Assembly (NCBI RefSeq): GCF_002933465.1
Contig: NZ_PSZE01000005.1
Coordinates: forward strand, 186,001 to 250,000
Origin: Nocardia nova
Lineage (GTDB): Bacteria; Actinomycetota; Actinomycetes; Mycobacteriales; Mycobacteriaceae
Length of the DNA stretch: 64,000 nucleotides
Direction of reading: 5' to 3'
The notes beneath the pieces were generated by a model. That model did not search any database. It worked only from the letters and a program-made list of their open reading frames with translations, and was not told the origin of the DNA. The translations under genes and the position numbers were made by a program. Below are positions 34,879 to 46,216 of this stretch, piece after piece. Numbering within the stretch: position 1 is the stretch's first letter; each line of letters starts with the position of its first letter.

Positions 34879-36492
34879 TCACCGCGCGCGGACCGGCTGG
34901 GCCGGCGCGACCGGGCGAAACGAATCCGGATCGGCCGCCTCCCAGTCGGCACGCCAGCTCGCCGGCGGATGGACGAGCAGCTCCCCGGGCGCCAGCCATT
35001 CGTAGAGTTCGGCGTACGACCGGATCTCGTTGGGCGCCACCTTTTTCCGCAGCATATGGGTATCGAGTCCGGCGGGGTCGTGCACGCCCATCGAGGCCAT
35101 CATCTGCATCGCCTGGCGTACCGTGGCCTCCTGATACCGCCGCACCCGCTCGGCCTTGTCGGCGACGTCGAGGGCGCGGGCACGCCGCGGATCCTGAGTG
35201 GCGACGCCGACCGGGCACTGATTGGTGTGGCAGCGCTGGGATTGGATGCATCCGACCGCCATCATCATCGCCCGGGCGGCATTGGTGAAGTCCGCGCCCT
35301 GCACCAATCTCTTGACGATATCCGTGCCGGTAGCCACCTTTCCGCTGGCGCCCAGCCGGATCCGGTCCCGCAGACCGGTTCCGACGAGCGCGTTGTGCAC
35401 GGTCATCAGACCATCGGTCAGCGGCAGCCCGACGTGGTCCTCGTATTCCAGCGGCGCTGCCGCCGTACCGCCCTCGGCACCGTCGACGACGATGAAATCG
35501 GGTGCGGTCCCCTCGGCGATCATCGCCTTGCAGATCGCGAGGATATCCGTGCGCGAACCGACGCACAGCTTGAACCCGATCGGCTTACCGCCGGACAATT
35601 CACGCAGGCGGACGATGAAGCGAATCAATTCGCGCGGGGTGTGGAATTCCGCATGTGCGGGCGGGCTGACGCATTTCTCGTGTGCCGGCACCCCGCGATA
35701 GCGGGCGATTTCCTCGCTCACCTTCGCGGCCGGCAGGACCCCGCCGAGTCCGGGCTTCGCGCCCTGACTCAATTTCACCGAGATCGCCTTCACCTGTTCG
35801 TAGCCGGCCTTCTCGGCGAATTGGTCCGGATCGAAGCGGCCGTCGCGGGTGCGGGTGCCGAAGTACGCCGTTCCGATCTCCCACACCAGATCCGCGCCAC
35901 CCTCCAGATGAAACGGTGTCAGCCCGCCCTCACCGGTGTCGTGGGCGAAGCCACCGCGAGCGGCGCCGATGTTCAACGCCCGCAGCGCATTCCCCGACAG
36001 GGCGCCGAAACTCATCGCCGAGACGTTCAGCAGCGACATGGCATAGGGCTGCCGGCAGTCCGGGCCGCCGATCAGCACACGCGGCGGCTGATCCGGCTCA
36101 GGGAGCGCCGCCACCGAGTGGACGAGGAATTCGTAGCCGACCGCTTCGATATCGCGCTCGGTGCCGTAGGACAGTTCGCCGTGAATTCCCTTGGCGCGCT
36201 CGTAGATCATCGTCCGCACGTCACGGTCGAAGGGGCGGCCGTCGAAATTCCGCTCGACGAAATACTGCTGTAGTTCGGGCCGGACACTTTCGAGCAGGTA
36301 GCGCATATGCCCCAGTAAGGGATAGTTGCGCAGGATCGAATGCCGGCGCTGCACCAGATCGTAGCCGCCGACGAGAACGAGCAATCCCGCTGCGACGGCG
36401 AGTATCCACCAGGCCCACGAGCCGATCGCCGCGATCACGCCCAGGACGACCACCGCCACCGTGAGCAGACCGAAGAGGAAGAATCGCGTCAT
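34879..36492 (-). CDS. FMN-binding glutamate synthase-like protein, membrane-anchored
   Basis: This 537-aa protein has two N-terminal hydrophobic helices (FGLLTVAVVVLGVIAAIGSW, ILAVAAGLLVLVGGYDLV), then the alpha/beta barrel of the glutamate synthase central/FMN domain. Features include NVSAMSFGALSGNALRALN, GGLTPFHLEGGADLVWEIG, KLSQGAKPGLGGVLP, and the catalytic-site block FIVVDGAEGGTAAAPLEYED (about residue 330). A Cys cluster, GCIQSQRCHTNQCPVG (about residue 425), resembles the iron-sulfur ligands of GltB. It lacks the glutaminase and GltD parts, so it is not a full GOGAT; its substrate and reductase partner are unknown. It ends on the base next to the protease stop. Confidence 0.88.
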   Translation of the reverse strand: MTRFFLFGLLTVAVVVLGVIAAIGSWAWWILAVAAGLLVLVGGYDLVQRRHSILRNYPLLGHMRYLLESVRPELQQYFVERNFDGRPFDRDVRTMIYERAKGIHGELSYGTERDIEAVGYEFLVHSVAALPEPDQPPRVLIGGPDCRQPYAMSLLNVSAMSFGALSGNALRALNIGAARGGFAHDTGEGGLTPFHLEGGADLVWEIGTAYFGTRTRDGRFDPDQFAEKAGYEQVKAISVKLSQGAKPGLGGVLPAAKVSEEIARYRGVPAHEKCVSPPAHAEFHTPRELIRFIVRLRELSGGKPIGFKLCVGSRTDILAICKAMIAEGTAPDFIVVDGAEGGTAAAPLEYEDHVGLPLTDGLMTVHNALVGTGLRDRIRLGASGKVATGTDIVKRLVQGADFTNAARAMMMAVGCIQSQRCHTNQCPVGVATQDPRRARALDVADKAERVRRYQEATVRQAMQMMASMGVHDPAGLDTHMLRKKVAPNEIRSYAELYEWLAPGELLVHPPASWRADWEAADPDSFRPVAPAQPVRAR

Positions 36493-36548
36493 GGCCCCAC
36501 CGCCACCTTTCGCACGTTCATATCGAGGGCATACCCGCTCGGCGGCGG

Positions 36549-37598
36549 TTACTTTCGGCGACGCACGGGTTCACAGCATCCGGGTGCGCAGATCGCCCCG
36601 TTGCGGGTGCAACCGTACCCGGGCACCGCGCCCAGACGCCGTGGTTCGTTCCCCTCGAGATGTTCGCCGACCAGTTCGGCCACCATCCGGGCGAAGCGCG
36701 GATCCGGGCCGGGGGTGGCGGCGCGGGCGAAGGCCATACGGAGTTCGGCGGCCTTCTCGGCGGCCTCGTTGTCCAGGTCCCAGACGACCTCGAGGTGGTC
36801 GGAGACGAAGCCGACCGGGCACACCACGACGGCCTCGACACCGTTGCCGGACAGCGCTTCCAGATGGTCGACGATGTCGGGCTCGAGCCACGGCACCTGC
36901 GGCGGTCCGGACCGCGACTGCCACACTACGTCGAAGTCGTCGAAACCCGTTGCCGCGGCGCACAATCGGGCCGCTTCGGCGACCTGGCGGCGGTAGAGGT
37001 GACCACCGTCGGCAGGCGGTCCGGCCGCAGCATCGGCGGCGACCGGGATCGAATGGGCAGTGAACACCAGCCGGGCCCCATCGCGCACGTCGGCCGGCAG
37101 GTCCCGCACCGCGGCGCGCACGGCGTCGGCGAAGGAGTCGATCAGCAGCGGATGATCGAAGTACTGCCGCAGTTTGGTCAGTTCCGGCGCCCCGTCGACG
37201 GCCGCGCGGGCACGCGCGATGTCCTCGTCGTACTGACGGCAACCGGAATATCCGCCCCACGCCGAAGTCGGGAACACCAGGGCGTGGCCGATGCCGTCGG
37301 CGCGCATGGTCGCGACGGTCTGCTCGACCATCGGATGCCAGTTGCGATTACCGAAGTACACCGGCAGATCCACCGCGCGCGCGGCGAATTCGGCCTCGAT
37401 CGCGGCGATCAGATCGCGGTTGAGCGCATTGATCGGCGAGACGCCACCGAAGTGCAGGTAGTGCTGGGCCACCTCGTCGAGGCGTTCCCGCGGTACGCCC
37501 CGGCCCCGGGTGACGTTCTCCAGGAACGGCATCACGTCCTCGGGGCGTTCGGGACCGCCGAAGGACAGCAGGAGCAGTGCGTCGACGGTCCCGGTCAC
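36549..37598 (-). CDS. hemH: Ferrochelatase (coproporphyrin/protoporphyrin type)
   Basis: This enzyme inserts ferrous iron into the porphyrin in heme synthesis (349 aa, cytoplasmic or membrane-associated). [20 protein letters not shown] opens the protein, [12 protein letters not shown] and the block [10 protein letters not shown] (about residue 180, with the metal-proximal His) follow. [18 protein letters not shown] and [20 protein letters not shown] supply the second active-site His and Glu region. The C-terminus carries a Cys group ([16 protein letters not shown]) that can hold the [2Fe-2S] cluster found in actinobacterial ferrochelatases. The GTG start follows GGAGGT, 20 bp after inhA, and the fabG1-inhA-hemH order is as in mycobacteria. 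Confidence 0.96.
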   Translation of the reverse strand: MTGTVDALLLLSFGGPERPEDVMPFLENVTRGRGVPRERLDEVAQHYLHFGGVSPINALNRDLIAAIEAEFAARAVDLPVYFGNRNWHPMVEQTVATMRADGIGHALVFPTSAWGGYSGCRQYDEDIARARAAVDGAPELTKLRQYFDHPLLIDSFADAVRAAVRDLPADVRDGARLVFTAHSIPVAADAAAGPPADGGHLYRRQVAEAARLCAAATGFDDFDVVWQSRSGPPQVPWLEPDIVDHLEALSGNGVEAVVVCPVGFVSDHLEVVWDLDNEAAEKAAELRMAFARAATPGPDPRFARMVAELVGEHLEGNEPRRLGAVPGYGCTRNGAICAPGCCEPVRRRK

Positions 37599-37618
37599 GG
37601 CTGATTACCTCCAGGCTC

Positions 37619-38455
37619 TCAGTTGGCCGACCAGTTCTCCGGGAACCAGGTGTTGTGGCTGGCGCCGCCGTCGACGTAGATGATCGAACCGGTGGTGCCG
37701 GGCAGCCAGTCCGAGAGCAGGGTGACGATCGACTTGGCGACCACGGTCGGGTCGTCGACATCCCAGCCGATCGGCGAGGCGCCGTCCCAGTAGGTGTTGA
37801 GCATGTTCAGCTGCTTGGCATCGTCGGTGGCCGTGCCCGCGATCGCCTTGGCGGCGAGGGTCTTGATCGGGCCCGCGGCGACCAGGTTGGAGCGAACTCG
37901 CTTGGCCTGGCCCACCTCTCGCGCCACATAGCGGTTCACCGACTCGAGCGCGGCCTTGGCCACACCCATCCAGTTGTAGTACGGCATCGCGGTGCGCGGG
38001 TCGAAGTCCATGCCCACGATCGAGCCACCCTCGTTCATCGCGGGCAGCACCGCGCGCGCCAGCGAGGCGTAGCTCCACGCGGAGATCTCGAAGGCCTTGG
38101 CGGCATCGGCGCCCGGGCCGTCGAGGAACGGCAGCGCGTCGGGGCCCATCAGGGTGCGCGGGGCGAAGGCGATGGAGTGCAGCACGCCGTCGATGCCTTC
38201 GGGCGCGAGTTCGCGCACCTTGTCGGCGAGACCGGCGAGATCGTCCTCGTTGGTGACGTCGAGGCCGATCGCGGGCGCGATTTCCTGGGGCAGGCGCTTG
38301 GCGATGCGGTCGATCAGGCGCAGCCGCTCGGGGATACCGGTGATGATCACCTTCGCGCCCTGCTCCTGGGCCACCTTGGCGGCGTGGAAGGCGATCGACG
38401 AATCGGTGATGATCCCGGTGATCAGGACGGTTTTACCGTCCAGGATTCCGCTCAT
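37619..38455 (-). CDS. inhA: NADH-dependent enoyl-ACP reductase InhA
   Basis: This FAS-II enzyme (278 aa) reduces trans-2-enoyl-ACP during mycolic acid chain elongation and is the isoniazid/ethionamide target in mycobacteria. The altered SDR nucleotide motif [14 protein letters not shown] (about residues 14-27), [12 protein letters not shown] with the conserved Ser94 position, and the Tyr158-Lys165 pair in [14 protein letters not shown] identify it. [16 protein letters not shown] is the substrate loop. The ATG at 38455 is chosen because the protein then starts [14 protein letters not shown] and GAGGAG lies upstream. It follows fabG1 by about 60 bp in the same operon. Confidence 0.97.
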   Translation of the reverse strand: MSGILDGKTVLITGIITDSSIAFHAAKVAQEQGAKVIITGIPERLRLIDRIAKRLPQEIAPAIGLDVTNEDDLAGLADKVRELAPEGIDGVLHSIAFAPRTLMGPDALPFLDGPGADAAKAFEISAWSYASLARAVLPAMNEGGSIVGMDFDPRTAMPYYNWMGVAKAALESVNRYVAREVGQAKRVRSNLVAAGPIKTLAAKAIAGTATDDAKQLNMLNTYWDGASPIGWDVDDPTVVAKSIVTLLSDWLPGTTGSIIYVDGGASHNTWFPENWSAN

Positions 38456-38516
38456 GAGTGGTGAATTCTCCTCGGGGAAACTCGGATGGGAAGTCGACAG
38501 GCTCAGGGCCGCTGGC

Positions 38517-40293
<1,777 letters not shown>

Positions 40294-40297
<4 letters not shown>

Positions 40298-41271
40298 TGT
40301 CGGGGCACCCGCCCGGTCGGGGCGCCGAAGGTGTGACGCCGAGTGGACACGAAACGGACCACGTCGGCGATCCAGTCACGATCGGTGCGCAGCGTCATCA
40401 CCGGCGCCCCGCAACTGCGCAGGGCCGCCTCGACCTGTTCGCGATGCTGCTGGGCAGCACGTCCGAAATCGGCGCGCAGGGTGGGAGTGACGGTGAATTC
40501 GCGGGTGCGTCCGGTTTCGGGATCGTGGAGCACCACGTCACCGACGTCGGGCAGATCCAGATCCAGCGGATCGAGGATCTCCACACCGAGCAGATCGTGA
40601 CGGCCGGAGATCGCGCGCAGCGAACGCTGCCAGTCGATCTCGCCGAGGAAGTCCGAAATGACAACGGCCAGACCGCGTTTGCGCTGCGGCCGGCGCAGCG
40701 ACTCGATGGCGCCGCGCAGATCGCCGCGCACGCCGTCGCTCGCATGGGGTGTGGTGGCGATGCTGCGCAGCAGCGACTGGGCGTGCACCCGGCCGGTGCG
40801 GGCCGGAATCCGGTACAGCCGTTCGCCGTTGGCGACGACCGCGCCGATCCGGTTACCACCGCCGCTGGTCAGATGCGTCACCGCGGCAGCCGCCGCGACC
40901 ACCAGATCGCGCTTCTGGCACAGCGCGGTGCCGAAGTCCAGACTGGCCGACAGGTCGACCACCAGCCAGGTCTCGAGCTCCCGGTCGGCGATCATCTGCC
41001 GCACGTGGGGATGGGTGGTGCGCGCGGTGACCGACCAATCCATCTGGCGCACATCGTCACCCGGCTGATACATCCGCGCGTCCCCGGGCTCGGACCCGGG
41101 GCCCGGGATCAGCCCGAGATGATCGCCGTGCAGTACGCCGTCGAGCCGGCGGCGAACTGTCAGCTCGAGAGTTTTCAGCGCCGCCGACAATCGCGGATCA
41201 CGCAGATCTCCGGATCGGAACGACGGCGGTGCACTGTCGTGGTGAGCGGGGACGTGAGCTGAGTTCGTCAC
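40294..41271 (-). CDS. DUF58 domain-containing protein (Rv1480-like)
   Basis: This 325-aa soluble protein has the DUF58 core motif YQPGDDVRQMDWSVTART (about residues 70-88) and a VWA-like second half (WLVVDLSASLDFG, near residue 111, and AVVISDFLGEIDW, near residue 195). DUF58 proteins couple MoxR ATPases to VWA partners. The frame remains open far upstream antisense to moxR. I place the start at the GTG at 41271 (VTNSAHVPAHH), 26 bp after the moxR stop, where conserved sequence starts. A downstream start would remove only poorly conserved residues. Confidence 0.92.
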
Positions 41272-41297
41272 TGGCGCAACCGAATCCGATGCCCCGC

Positions 41298-42491
41298 TCA
41301 CTGGCGCTGCGGCTGCCCGGCGCCCTGACCGTTCTGCGGCTGACCGGCCGGATGCGGGGCGATAGGCTGCGGCGCGGCAGCCTGCGGGCCCGGTGCCGGC
41401 ATCGGCGCCGGACCGCCGGGCGCGTTGGCCTGGGTGGCGACCTGCGGCAGGCCGACGGTCTGCAGCACCCGGCGGATCACATCGTCGGGGCTGACCTCGT
41501 CGGCGAGCGCGTCGTAGGACAGCACGAGGCGGTGGCGCAGCACATCCGGAACGACCTCGACCACATCCTGCGGCACCACGTAATCGCGGCCCCGGATCAG
41601 CGCGACCGCACGGGCGGCGGCGATGATGCCGAGGCTGGCACGCGGCGAGGCACCGTAGGCGATCCAGCCCGCGACGTCCCCGAGTCCGAATTCGGCCGGT
41701 TTGCGGGTCGCGGCGATGACGCGCACGACGTAGTCGACCAGGGCGTGGTGGACGAAGGTGTTGGCGGCCAGCTTCTGCAGCCGGATCAGTTCGGCCGGCT
41801 CCAGGATCTGCTTGGGCTCCGGCGGGGTCACACCCATCCGGTAGATGATCTCGCGCTCCTCCTCGACCGTCGGATAGTCGACGACGACCTTGAACAGGAA
41901 GCGGTCGCGCTGCGCCTCGGGCAGCGGGTACACACCCTCGCTCTCGATCGGGTTCTGGGTCGCCATGACCAGGAACGGATCGGGCATGGGGTAGGTCTTG
42001 CCGCCGATCGACACGTGCCGTTCGGCCATGACCTCGAGCAGCGCCGACTGCACCTTCGCGGGCGCGCGGTTGATCTCGTCGGCGAGGACGAAGTTGGCGA
42101 CGACCGGACCCAGTTCGGTGTCGAACTCCTCGCGGCCCTGCCGGTAGATGCGGGTACCGATGAGATCGGTGGGTACCAGGTCGGGGGTGAACTGCACGCG
42201 CGAGAAGCTGCCGCCGACCACCTTCGCGAAGGTCTCCACCGCCAGCGTCTTGGCGATACCGGGCACACCCTCGAGCAGCACATGCCCGCGAGCCAGAACG
42301 CCGACGAGCAGCCGCTCGACCAACCGGTCCTGACCGACGATGACCCGTTTGACTTCGTAGATCGCCTTCTCCAGGGTCGCGACGTCGCGCTCCAAAGTGC
42401 CCGAGGCAGCCTCCGCCTGCTTCACCGCACTCCCAGCGCTCACATCGTCCGTCGAAGTCACCAAACTCCCCGCTTTCGCTTCGGTCTCCAT
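41298..42491 (-). CDS. moxR1: MoxR family AAA+ ATPase (Rv1479-like)
   Basis: This 397-aa AAA+ chaperone-like ATPase has a P-loop GVPGIAKTLAVETFA (about residue 75), Walker B NFVLADEINRAPAKVQSALL (near 130), sensor region VMATQNPIESEGVYPLPEAQ with arginine-finger block RDRFLFKV (near 175), and the MoxR lid domain. The C-terminal 45 residues are a Pro/Gln/Ala-rich tail. The ATG at 42491 gives METEAKAGSLV. An internal GTG ten codons on is possible. It is the first gene of moxR-DUF58-VWA-fabG1-inhA-hemH. The mraY-like gene upstream lies 159 bp away. Confidence 0.94.
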   Translation of the reverse strand: METEAKAGSLVTSTDDVSAGSAVKQAEAASGTLERDVATLEKAIYEVKRVIVGQDRLVERLLVGVLARGHVLLEGVPGIAKTLAVETFAKVVGGSFSRVQFTPDLVPTDLIGTRIYRQGREEFDTELGPVVANFVLADEINRAPAKVQSALLEVMAERHVSIGGKTYPMPDPFLVMATQNPIESEGVYPLPEAQRDRFLFKVVVDYPTVEEEREIIYRMGVTPPEPKQILEPAELIRLQKLAANTFVHHALVDYVVRVIAATRKPAEFGLGDVAGWIAYGASPRASLGIIAAARAVALIRGRDYVVPQDVVEVVPDVLRHRLVLSYDALADEVSPDDVIRRVLQTVGLPQVATQANAPGGPAPMPAPGPQAAAPQPIAPHPAGQPQNGQGAGQPQRQ

Positions 42492-42650
42492 GCGTGCCGC
42501 CCCAACTATTCCAGGTATCGAGCAAGATTGCCGCAACTGGGCTCGCACAATGTCGCGGGCCAGGCCTCCCGGGCGGATCGGAAGGCGTTCGACGGTGTCC
42601 GGAATGCGCCGATTCCGAATTCCCGTGTCGCAGCCGGTCACCGCGGCGGA

Positions 42651-43727
42651 TCAGCCCACGGCGGCCAGATATTCGGCGTAGAACAGGGCCAGCCCGACCG
42701 CGGCCGCGATCCCCGCGAGCAGCCAGAATCTGATGATCACCGTGGTTTCGGGCCAGCCGCCGAGTTCGAAATGGTGATGGAACGGCGCCATCTTGAACAA
42801 CCGGTTGCGAGTGGTGCGGAAAACCGCGATCTGCAACGCCACGGACAGAATTTCGGCGAAGAACAACGCGCCCACGACGACCATCAGCAATTCGGTGCGG
42901 GTGGTGATCGAGATTCCGGCCAGCAGCCCGCCCAGGGCCAGCGACCCGGTATCGCCCATGAAGATCTTGGCCGGATTGGCATTCCACCACAGGAATCCGA
43001 TGCAGGCCGCGCCACCGGCCGCGCAGACCACGGCCAGATCCAGCGGGTCACGCACGCTGTAGCAGCCCGGAAGCACGTGGGCGGTACAGGAATTGGTGTA
43101 CTGCCAGAACGTCACGATGACGTAGGCGCCCAGCGCGAAACCCATAGATCCCGCGGCCAGCCCGTCCAGCCCGTCGGTGATGTTCACCGCGTTCGACCAG
43201 GCGACGACCACAAAGCACACCGCCAGCAGGAAGATCACCAGCGGAAAGGCCACCGTGGGCCAGTCCCGCACGTACGACACCTGCCGGCTGGCCGGGGTGA
43301 GCCCGGTACTGCCCGGAAAGCGCAGCGCGAGGATCCCGAACACCACGGCAGCGCCGATCTGTCCGATGTACTTGCCCGTCGCGGTCAGGCCCAGATTGCG
43401 GTGCTTGCGGATCTTGATGAAATCGTCGAGGAACCCGACGAACCCCAGCGCGGTGGCCAGGCCGAGCACCAGCAGCCCGGAGGCCGAGGGCCCGTCGGCG
43501 TCGTAGCGCAGGCCGATCAGGTGCGAGCCCAGATAACCGGCCCACAGCCCGGCCACGATGGCGATGCCCCCCATGGTGGGAGTGCCACGTTTGGCCTGAT
43601 GACTCTGCGGGCCCTCGACGCGGATCTGCTGGCCGAGATTCCGCCGTGCGAACAACCTGATCAGCAACGGCGTCACGGTGATCGAGACCGCGAGTGCGAT
43701 CGCCGCCGAGAACAGGATCTGCCTCAT
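42651..43727 (-). CDS. mraY: MraY-type phospho-MurNAc-pentapeptide transferase outside the dcw cluster
   Basis: This 358-aa polytopic protein (about ten helices) makes lipid I by transferring phospho-MurNAc-pentapeptide to undecaprenyl phosphate. All hallmark residues are visible: the N-terminal [11 protein letters not shown], catalytic Asp pair in [16 protein letters not shown] (about residue 100), [15 protein letters not shown] (near 180), [12 protein letters not shown] (near 250), and the His cluster [13 protein letters not shown] (near 312). mraY normally sits in the division/cell-wall cluster. Here it lies between ripA and moxR, where M. tuberculosis has ripB. No mur or fts gene accompanies it, so it is probably a second copy. 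The ATG at 43727 gives MRQILFSAA. Confidence 0.93.
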   Translation of the reverse strand: MRQILFSAAIALAVSITVTPLLIRLFARRNLGQQIRVEGPQSHQAKRGTPTMGGIAIVAGLWAGYLGSHLIGLRYDADGPSASGLLVLGLATALGFVGFLDDFIKIRKHRNLGLTATGKYIGQIGAAVVFGILALRFPGSTGLTPASRQVSYVRDWPTVAFPLVIFLLAVCFVVVAWSNAVNITDGLDGLAAGSMGFALGAYVIVTFWQYTNSCTAHVLPGCYSVRDPLDLAVVCAAGGAACIGFLWWNANPAKIFMGDTGSLALGGLLAGISITTRTELLMVVVGALFFAEILSVALQIAVFRTTRNRLFKMAPFHHHFELGGWPETTVIIRFWLLAGIAAAVGLALFYAEYLAAVG

Positions 43728-43823
43728 CAATACCTCAACTACTACCGAACTCTCGGCTCGTGCCGAACGGACCGGCACGATGTGTGCCGATTCGCATGGT
43801 AGCCAAGATCATTCGGAGGTGCG

Positions 43824-45242
43824 TCAGGTGATCAGGCGAACGGCGTACGGCATGATGCCGCCCTCGCGCACCGGCGAAATCTTCACGATGTCACCGGATT
43901 CGGGCGCCTCGATCATCTTGCCGTCGCCCAGGTACAGCGCGACGTGCTCACTGCCGTTGGCGCCCCAGAACAACATGTCCCCGCGCTCGCGCTGAGCGAC
44001 CTTGACCCGGGTGCCCATCGTGTACTGGTAGCCGCTGTAGTGCGGCAGGGAGATGCCGACACCGGCGAACGCGTAGATCATCAGGCCCGAGCAGTCGAAG
44101 CCCACCTTGTTGTAGTCGCCGTAGGAATCGGCCACACCGCCGTCGTGTATGCCCTTGGTGGGGCCGTCCTCGTCGCCGCCGCCCCAGGCGTAGGTCACAC
44201 CCAGTTGCGACATCGCACGGTCGACGACCGTCTCGATCAGTTCGGAGCGGCTGCCGCTGGGCCGGCTCGGGGTCGACATCGATCGGCGCGGCGGCGGTGC
44301 GTTGTCCAGCTGGGTGTGCGGCCGCTTGCCCGCGCCGAGTTCGGCGGCGCGGTCCCGGGCGGCCTGATCAGCGGCGGCGCGTGCGGCGGCAGCGGTCGCG
44401 GCGGCTTGGGCGGCGGCGACTTCGGCCCGGCGCTGACGATCCCAGGCCAGGTAGGCGTCGCGCTGGCCCTGCAGTCCGGTCACGGTGGCCCGGGCCTGGT
44501 CGAGTTGCTGCTGGGCCGAATCGCGCTGGGCCATCAGGGCATCGCGCTGCTGCGCCTGCTGGTCGAGAGCGGCCTTGGCGGCGGCGACCGCGGCCTGTGC
44601 CTGCTCGCGCTTCCGGTCGGCGGCGGCCGCGGCCGTGTCGGCGGCCTTCTTGGCCTGCCGGGCCGCGGAATCCTTGTTGGCCTGTTCGACCTGTGCGCGG
44701 CGCAGGCCGTCGATGGCGGCCTGCTGATTCTTCGACGCCATGCCGAGCAGATCGGCGCGGTCGAGCGCGGAGGCCGGATCGGAGCCGGCGAGATAGTTGA
44801 CCATCGACGTCGAACCCGGGTGGGTGTAGGCGTCGACGGCGAATTCGTCGAATTTGCCCTGGGCCTGATCGAGCTGCGCCCCGGCGGACTGCAGATCACG
44901 CTGGGTGGCGGCGACCGCGGCCGCGGCCGCGTCGGCGGCGTCCCGGGCGTTCTGCAGATCCACCAGCGCCTTGTTCACGGCTTCGCGCTTGCCGGCGACC
45001 TCGGTGTCGAGTTGGGCGAGCTGCTGGTCGGCGGTGGCGACCTGATTGATCAGGCCGCTGACTTGGTTCACCCCCGCATCGACCTGCGCACCCGCCGCGG
45101 CGATATCGCCGTCACTCGGATTCGGAGGTGGCGGGGGCACCGCGGCCACCAGCGGAGCTGTCACCGCCAGCGCGATCCCACACAAGAGCAACCCCACAGC
45201 GACCTTCGCGGCACCCCCGGACCGCCTCGCCGGTATTCGCAT
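43824..45242 (-). CDS. ripA: NlpC/P60 peptidoglycan endopeptidase RipA
   Basis: This secreted D,L-endopeptidase (472 aa) is required for daughter-cell separation. It has a signal peptide (AVGLLLCGIALAVTAPLVAA) followed by a proline run, a long Ala/Gln-rich coiled coil (about residues 45-320) and a linker. The NlpC/P60 domain has catalytic Cys in VGFDCSGLM (about 383), His in GSEHVALYLG (about 433) and the third polar residue in MIEAPESGD. The coiled coil is the autoinhibitory and partner-binding region in mycobacterial RipA. A strong GGGAGGTG precedes the ATG at 45242. A direct repeat 135-180 bp upstream could be regulatory. Confidence 0.95.
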   Translation of the reverse strand: MRIPARRSGGAAKVAVGLLLCGIALAVTAPLVAAVPPPPPNPSDGDIAAAGAQVDAGVNQVSGLINQVATADQQLAQLDTEVAGKREAVNKALVDLQNARDAADAAAAAVAATQRDLQSAGAQLDQAQGKFDEFAVDAYTHPGSTSMVNYLAGSDPASALDRADLLGMASKNQQAAIDGLRRAQVEQANKDSAARQAKKAADTAAAAADRKREQAQAAVAAAKAALDQQAQQRDALMAQRDSAQQQLDQARATVTGLQGQRDAYLAWDRQRRAEVAAAQAAATAAAARAAADQAARDRAAELGAGKRPHTQLDNAPPPRRSMSTPSRPSGSRSELIETVVDRAMSQLGVTYAWGGGDEDGPTKGIHDGGVADSYGDYNKVGFDCSGLMIYAFAGVGISLPHYSGYQYTMGTRVKVAQRERGDMLFWGANGSEHVALYLGDGKMIEAPESGDIVKISPVREGGIMPYAVRLIT

Positions 45243-45649
45243 CACACCTCCCTGATCCCGCTGCGGCTCCCGGCGAGCACCAGATTCGCCAGGACTGCGC
45301 TGGGCGACCGATTGAGGCGTCGCCGCACGAGCACCAACGGTCCATCTGCCCTCGAGGGACGCTGGAGGCCCATGTGACACTTCTTCCCCAAGAGTGCCAC
45401 CTCGAAACCGTACGACACTTCTTTCACAGAGGAAACATCGGACGACAAATCACAGAGGAGTAATTTCCGGTTTGCTAAAAATTTGCCAACTGTGAATAGG
45501 GGTTTCGGGCACGAACCAAACCGGTCATTCAGTTTCGTCCCGCGAATCGCGACGTATCCCTCGAATCGGGCATCACGCCGAGGTGGTGGCTAGTTTCCGG
45601 CATCATCCGGCATCGGCTCGCACACGCCGGTGACGGCGGCCGGGGACGC
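45243..45649. other. Intergenic region upstream of ripA
   Basis: These 407 bp separate ripA from the Rv1476-like gene on the same strand. They contain the ripA ribosome site next to 45242 and a direct repeat GACACTTCTT (45376-45385 and 45414-45423, 38 bp apart). A comparatively AT-rich segment lies around 45455-45500 and is likely to contain promoter elements. No coding sequence is visible. Confidence 0.5.
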
Positions 45650-46216
45650 CTACCGGGACGACACCGGCGGATTCGGCGCGGCATCGGCCGCCACTGCGGC
45701 CCGCTCGCGTGCCGCGCGCCGGGATTTCAGGTAGTACAGGCCACCGATGGTCAGCACGGTGCCCGCCAGCAGCACCCCGGTGATCGCAGTCCACGACACC
45801 TTTTCCGGCGCCTCCAGCCGGTCGACGAAGATCTGCGCTGCCGTCGCGGTGTGCCCGCCCTGATACTTGGCCTTGTCCTCGGCCCACTCCAGCCGCGCGC
45901 GATTGATGGAATCGCTGTAGGTGCCGATCCAGTCGTCGCTGAACACCACGACCGTGCCGTGCTCACTCTTGCCGAGGGTGGTCGCCAGGTCGCGCAGATC
46001 CGAATCGCGGCCCGGGTTTCCCTTCACGACCACGATGTTGAGCTCGATGCCGTGCGCGCGGGCCTGATCCGCGATCTCGGCGAGCTTGTCCTGGTCCTTG
46101 GCGGCCGGCGCGGCTACGTGGTTGTCGGCAAGGTCCAGCACGATGGCGTCGACGTCGGTATCCGGCGGTAGCTCCGCGGCCATAGGGGTGAAAACCGAGG
46201 CATACGAGACGGTCAT
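45650..46216 (-). CDS. Rv1476-like single-pass membrane protein
   Basis: This 188-aa protein of unknown function is positioned as Rv1476 between acn and ripA. It consists of a soluble N-terminal alpha/beta domain (VDAIVLDLADNHVAAPA, IELNIVVVKGNPGRDSDLRD, GTVVVFSDDWIGTYSDSINR). One membrane helix near residues 150-170 (AITGVLLAGTVLTIGGLYYL) and a short basic tail follow. The topology suggests the N-terminal domain faces outside, by the positive-inside rule. The start is the ATG at 46216 (MTVSYASVFTPM). The frame is open further upstream only because it is antisense to acnA. It resembles TPM-like domains, but I would not assign activity. Confidence 0.8.
   Translation of the reverse strand: MTVSYASVFTPMAAELPPDTDVDAIVLDLADNHVAAPAAKDQDKLAEIADQARAHGIELNIVVVKGNPGRDSDLRDLATTLGKSEHGTVVVFSDDWIGTYSDSINRARLEWAEDKAKYQGGHTATAAQIFVDRLEAPEKVSWTAITGVLLAGTVLTIGGLYYLKSRRAARERAAVAADAAPNPPVSSR

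Noticed and set aside
34879..36492. Calling the glutamate-synthase-like gene gltB.
   Set aside because: It has only the FMN/central domain and two membrane helices. The glutaminase domain and a GltD partner are missing.
41229..43802. Very long open frame on the plus strand opposite moxR and mraY.
   Set aside because: Antisense to two well-supported genes, with the Arg/Gly/His/Gln-rich composition of a GC-rich shadow frame and no recognisable domain.
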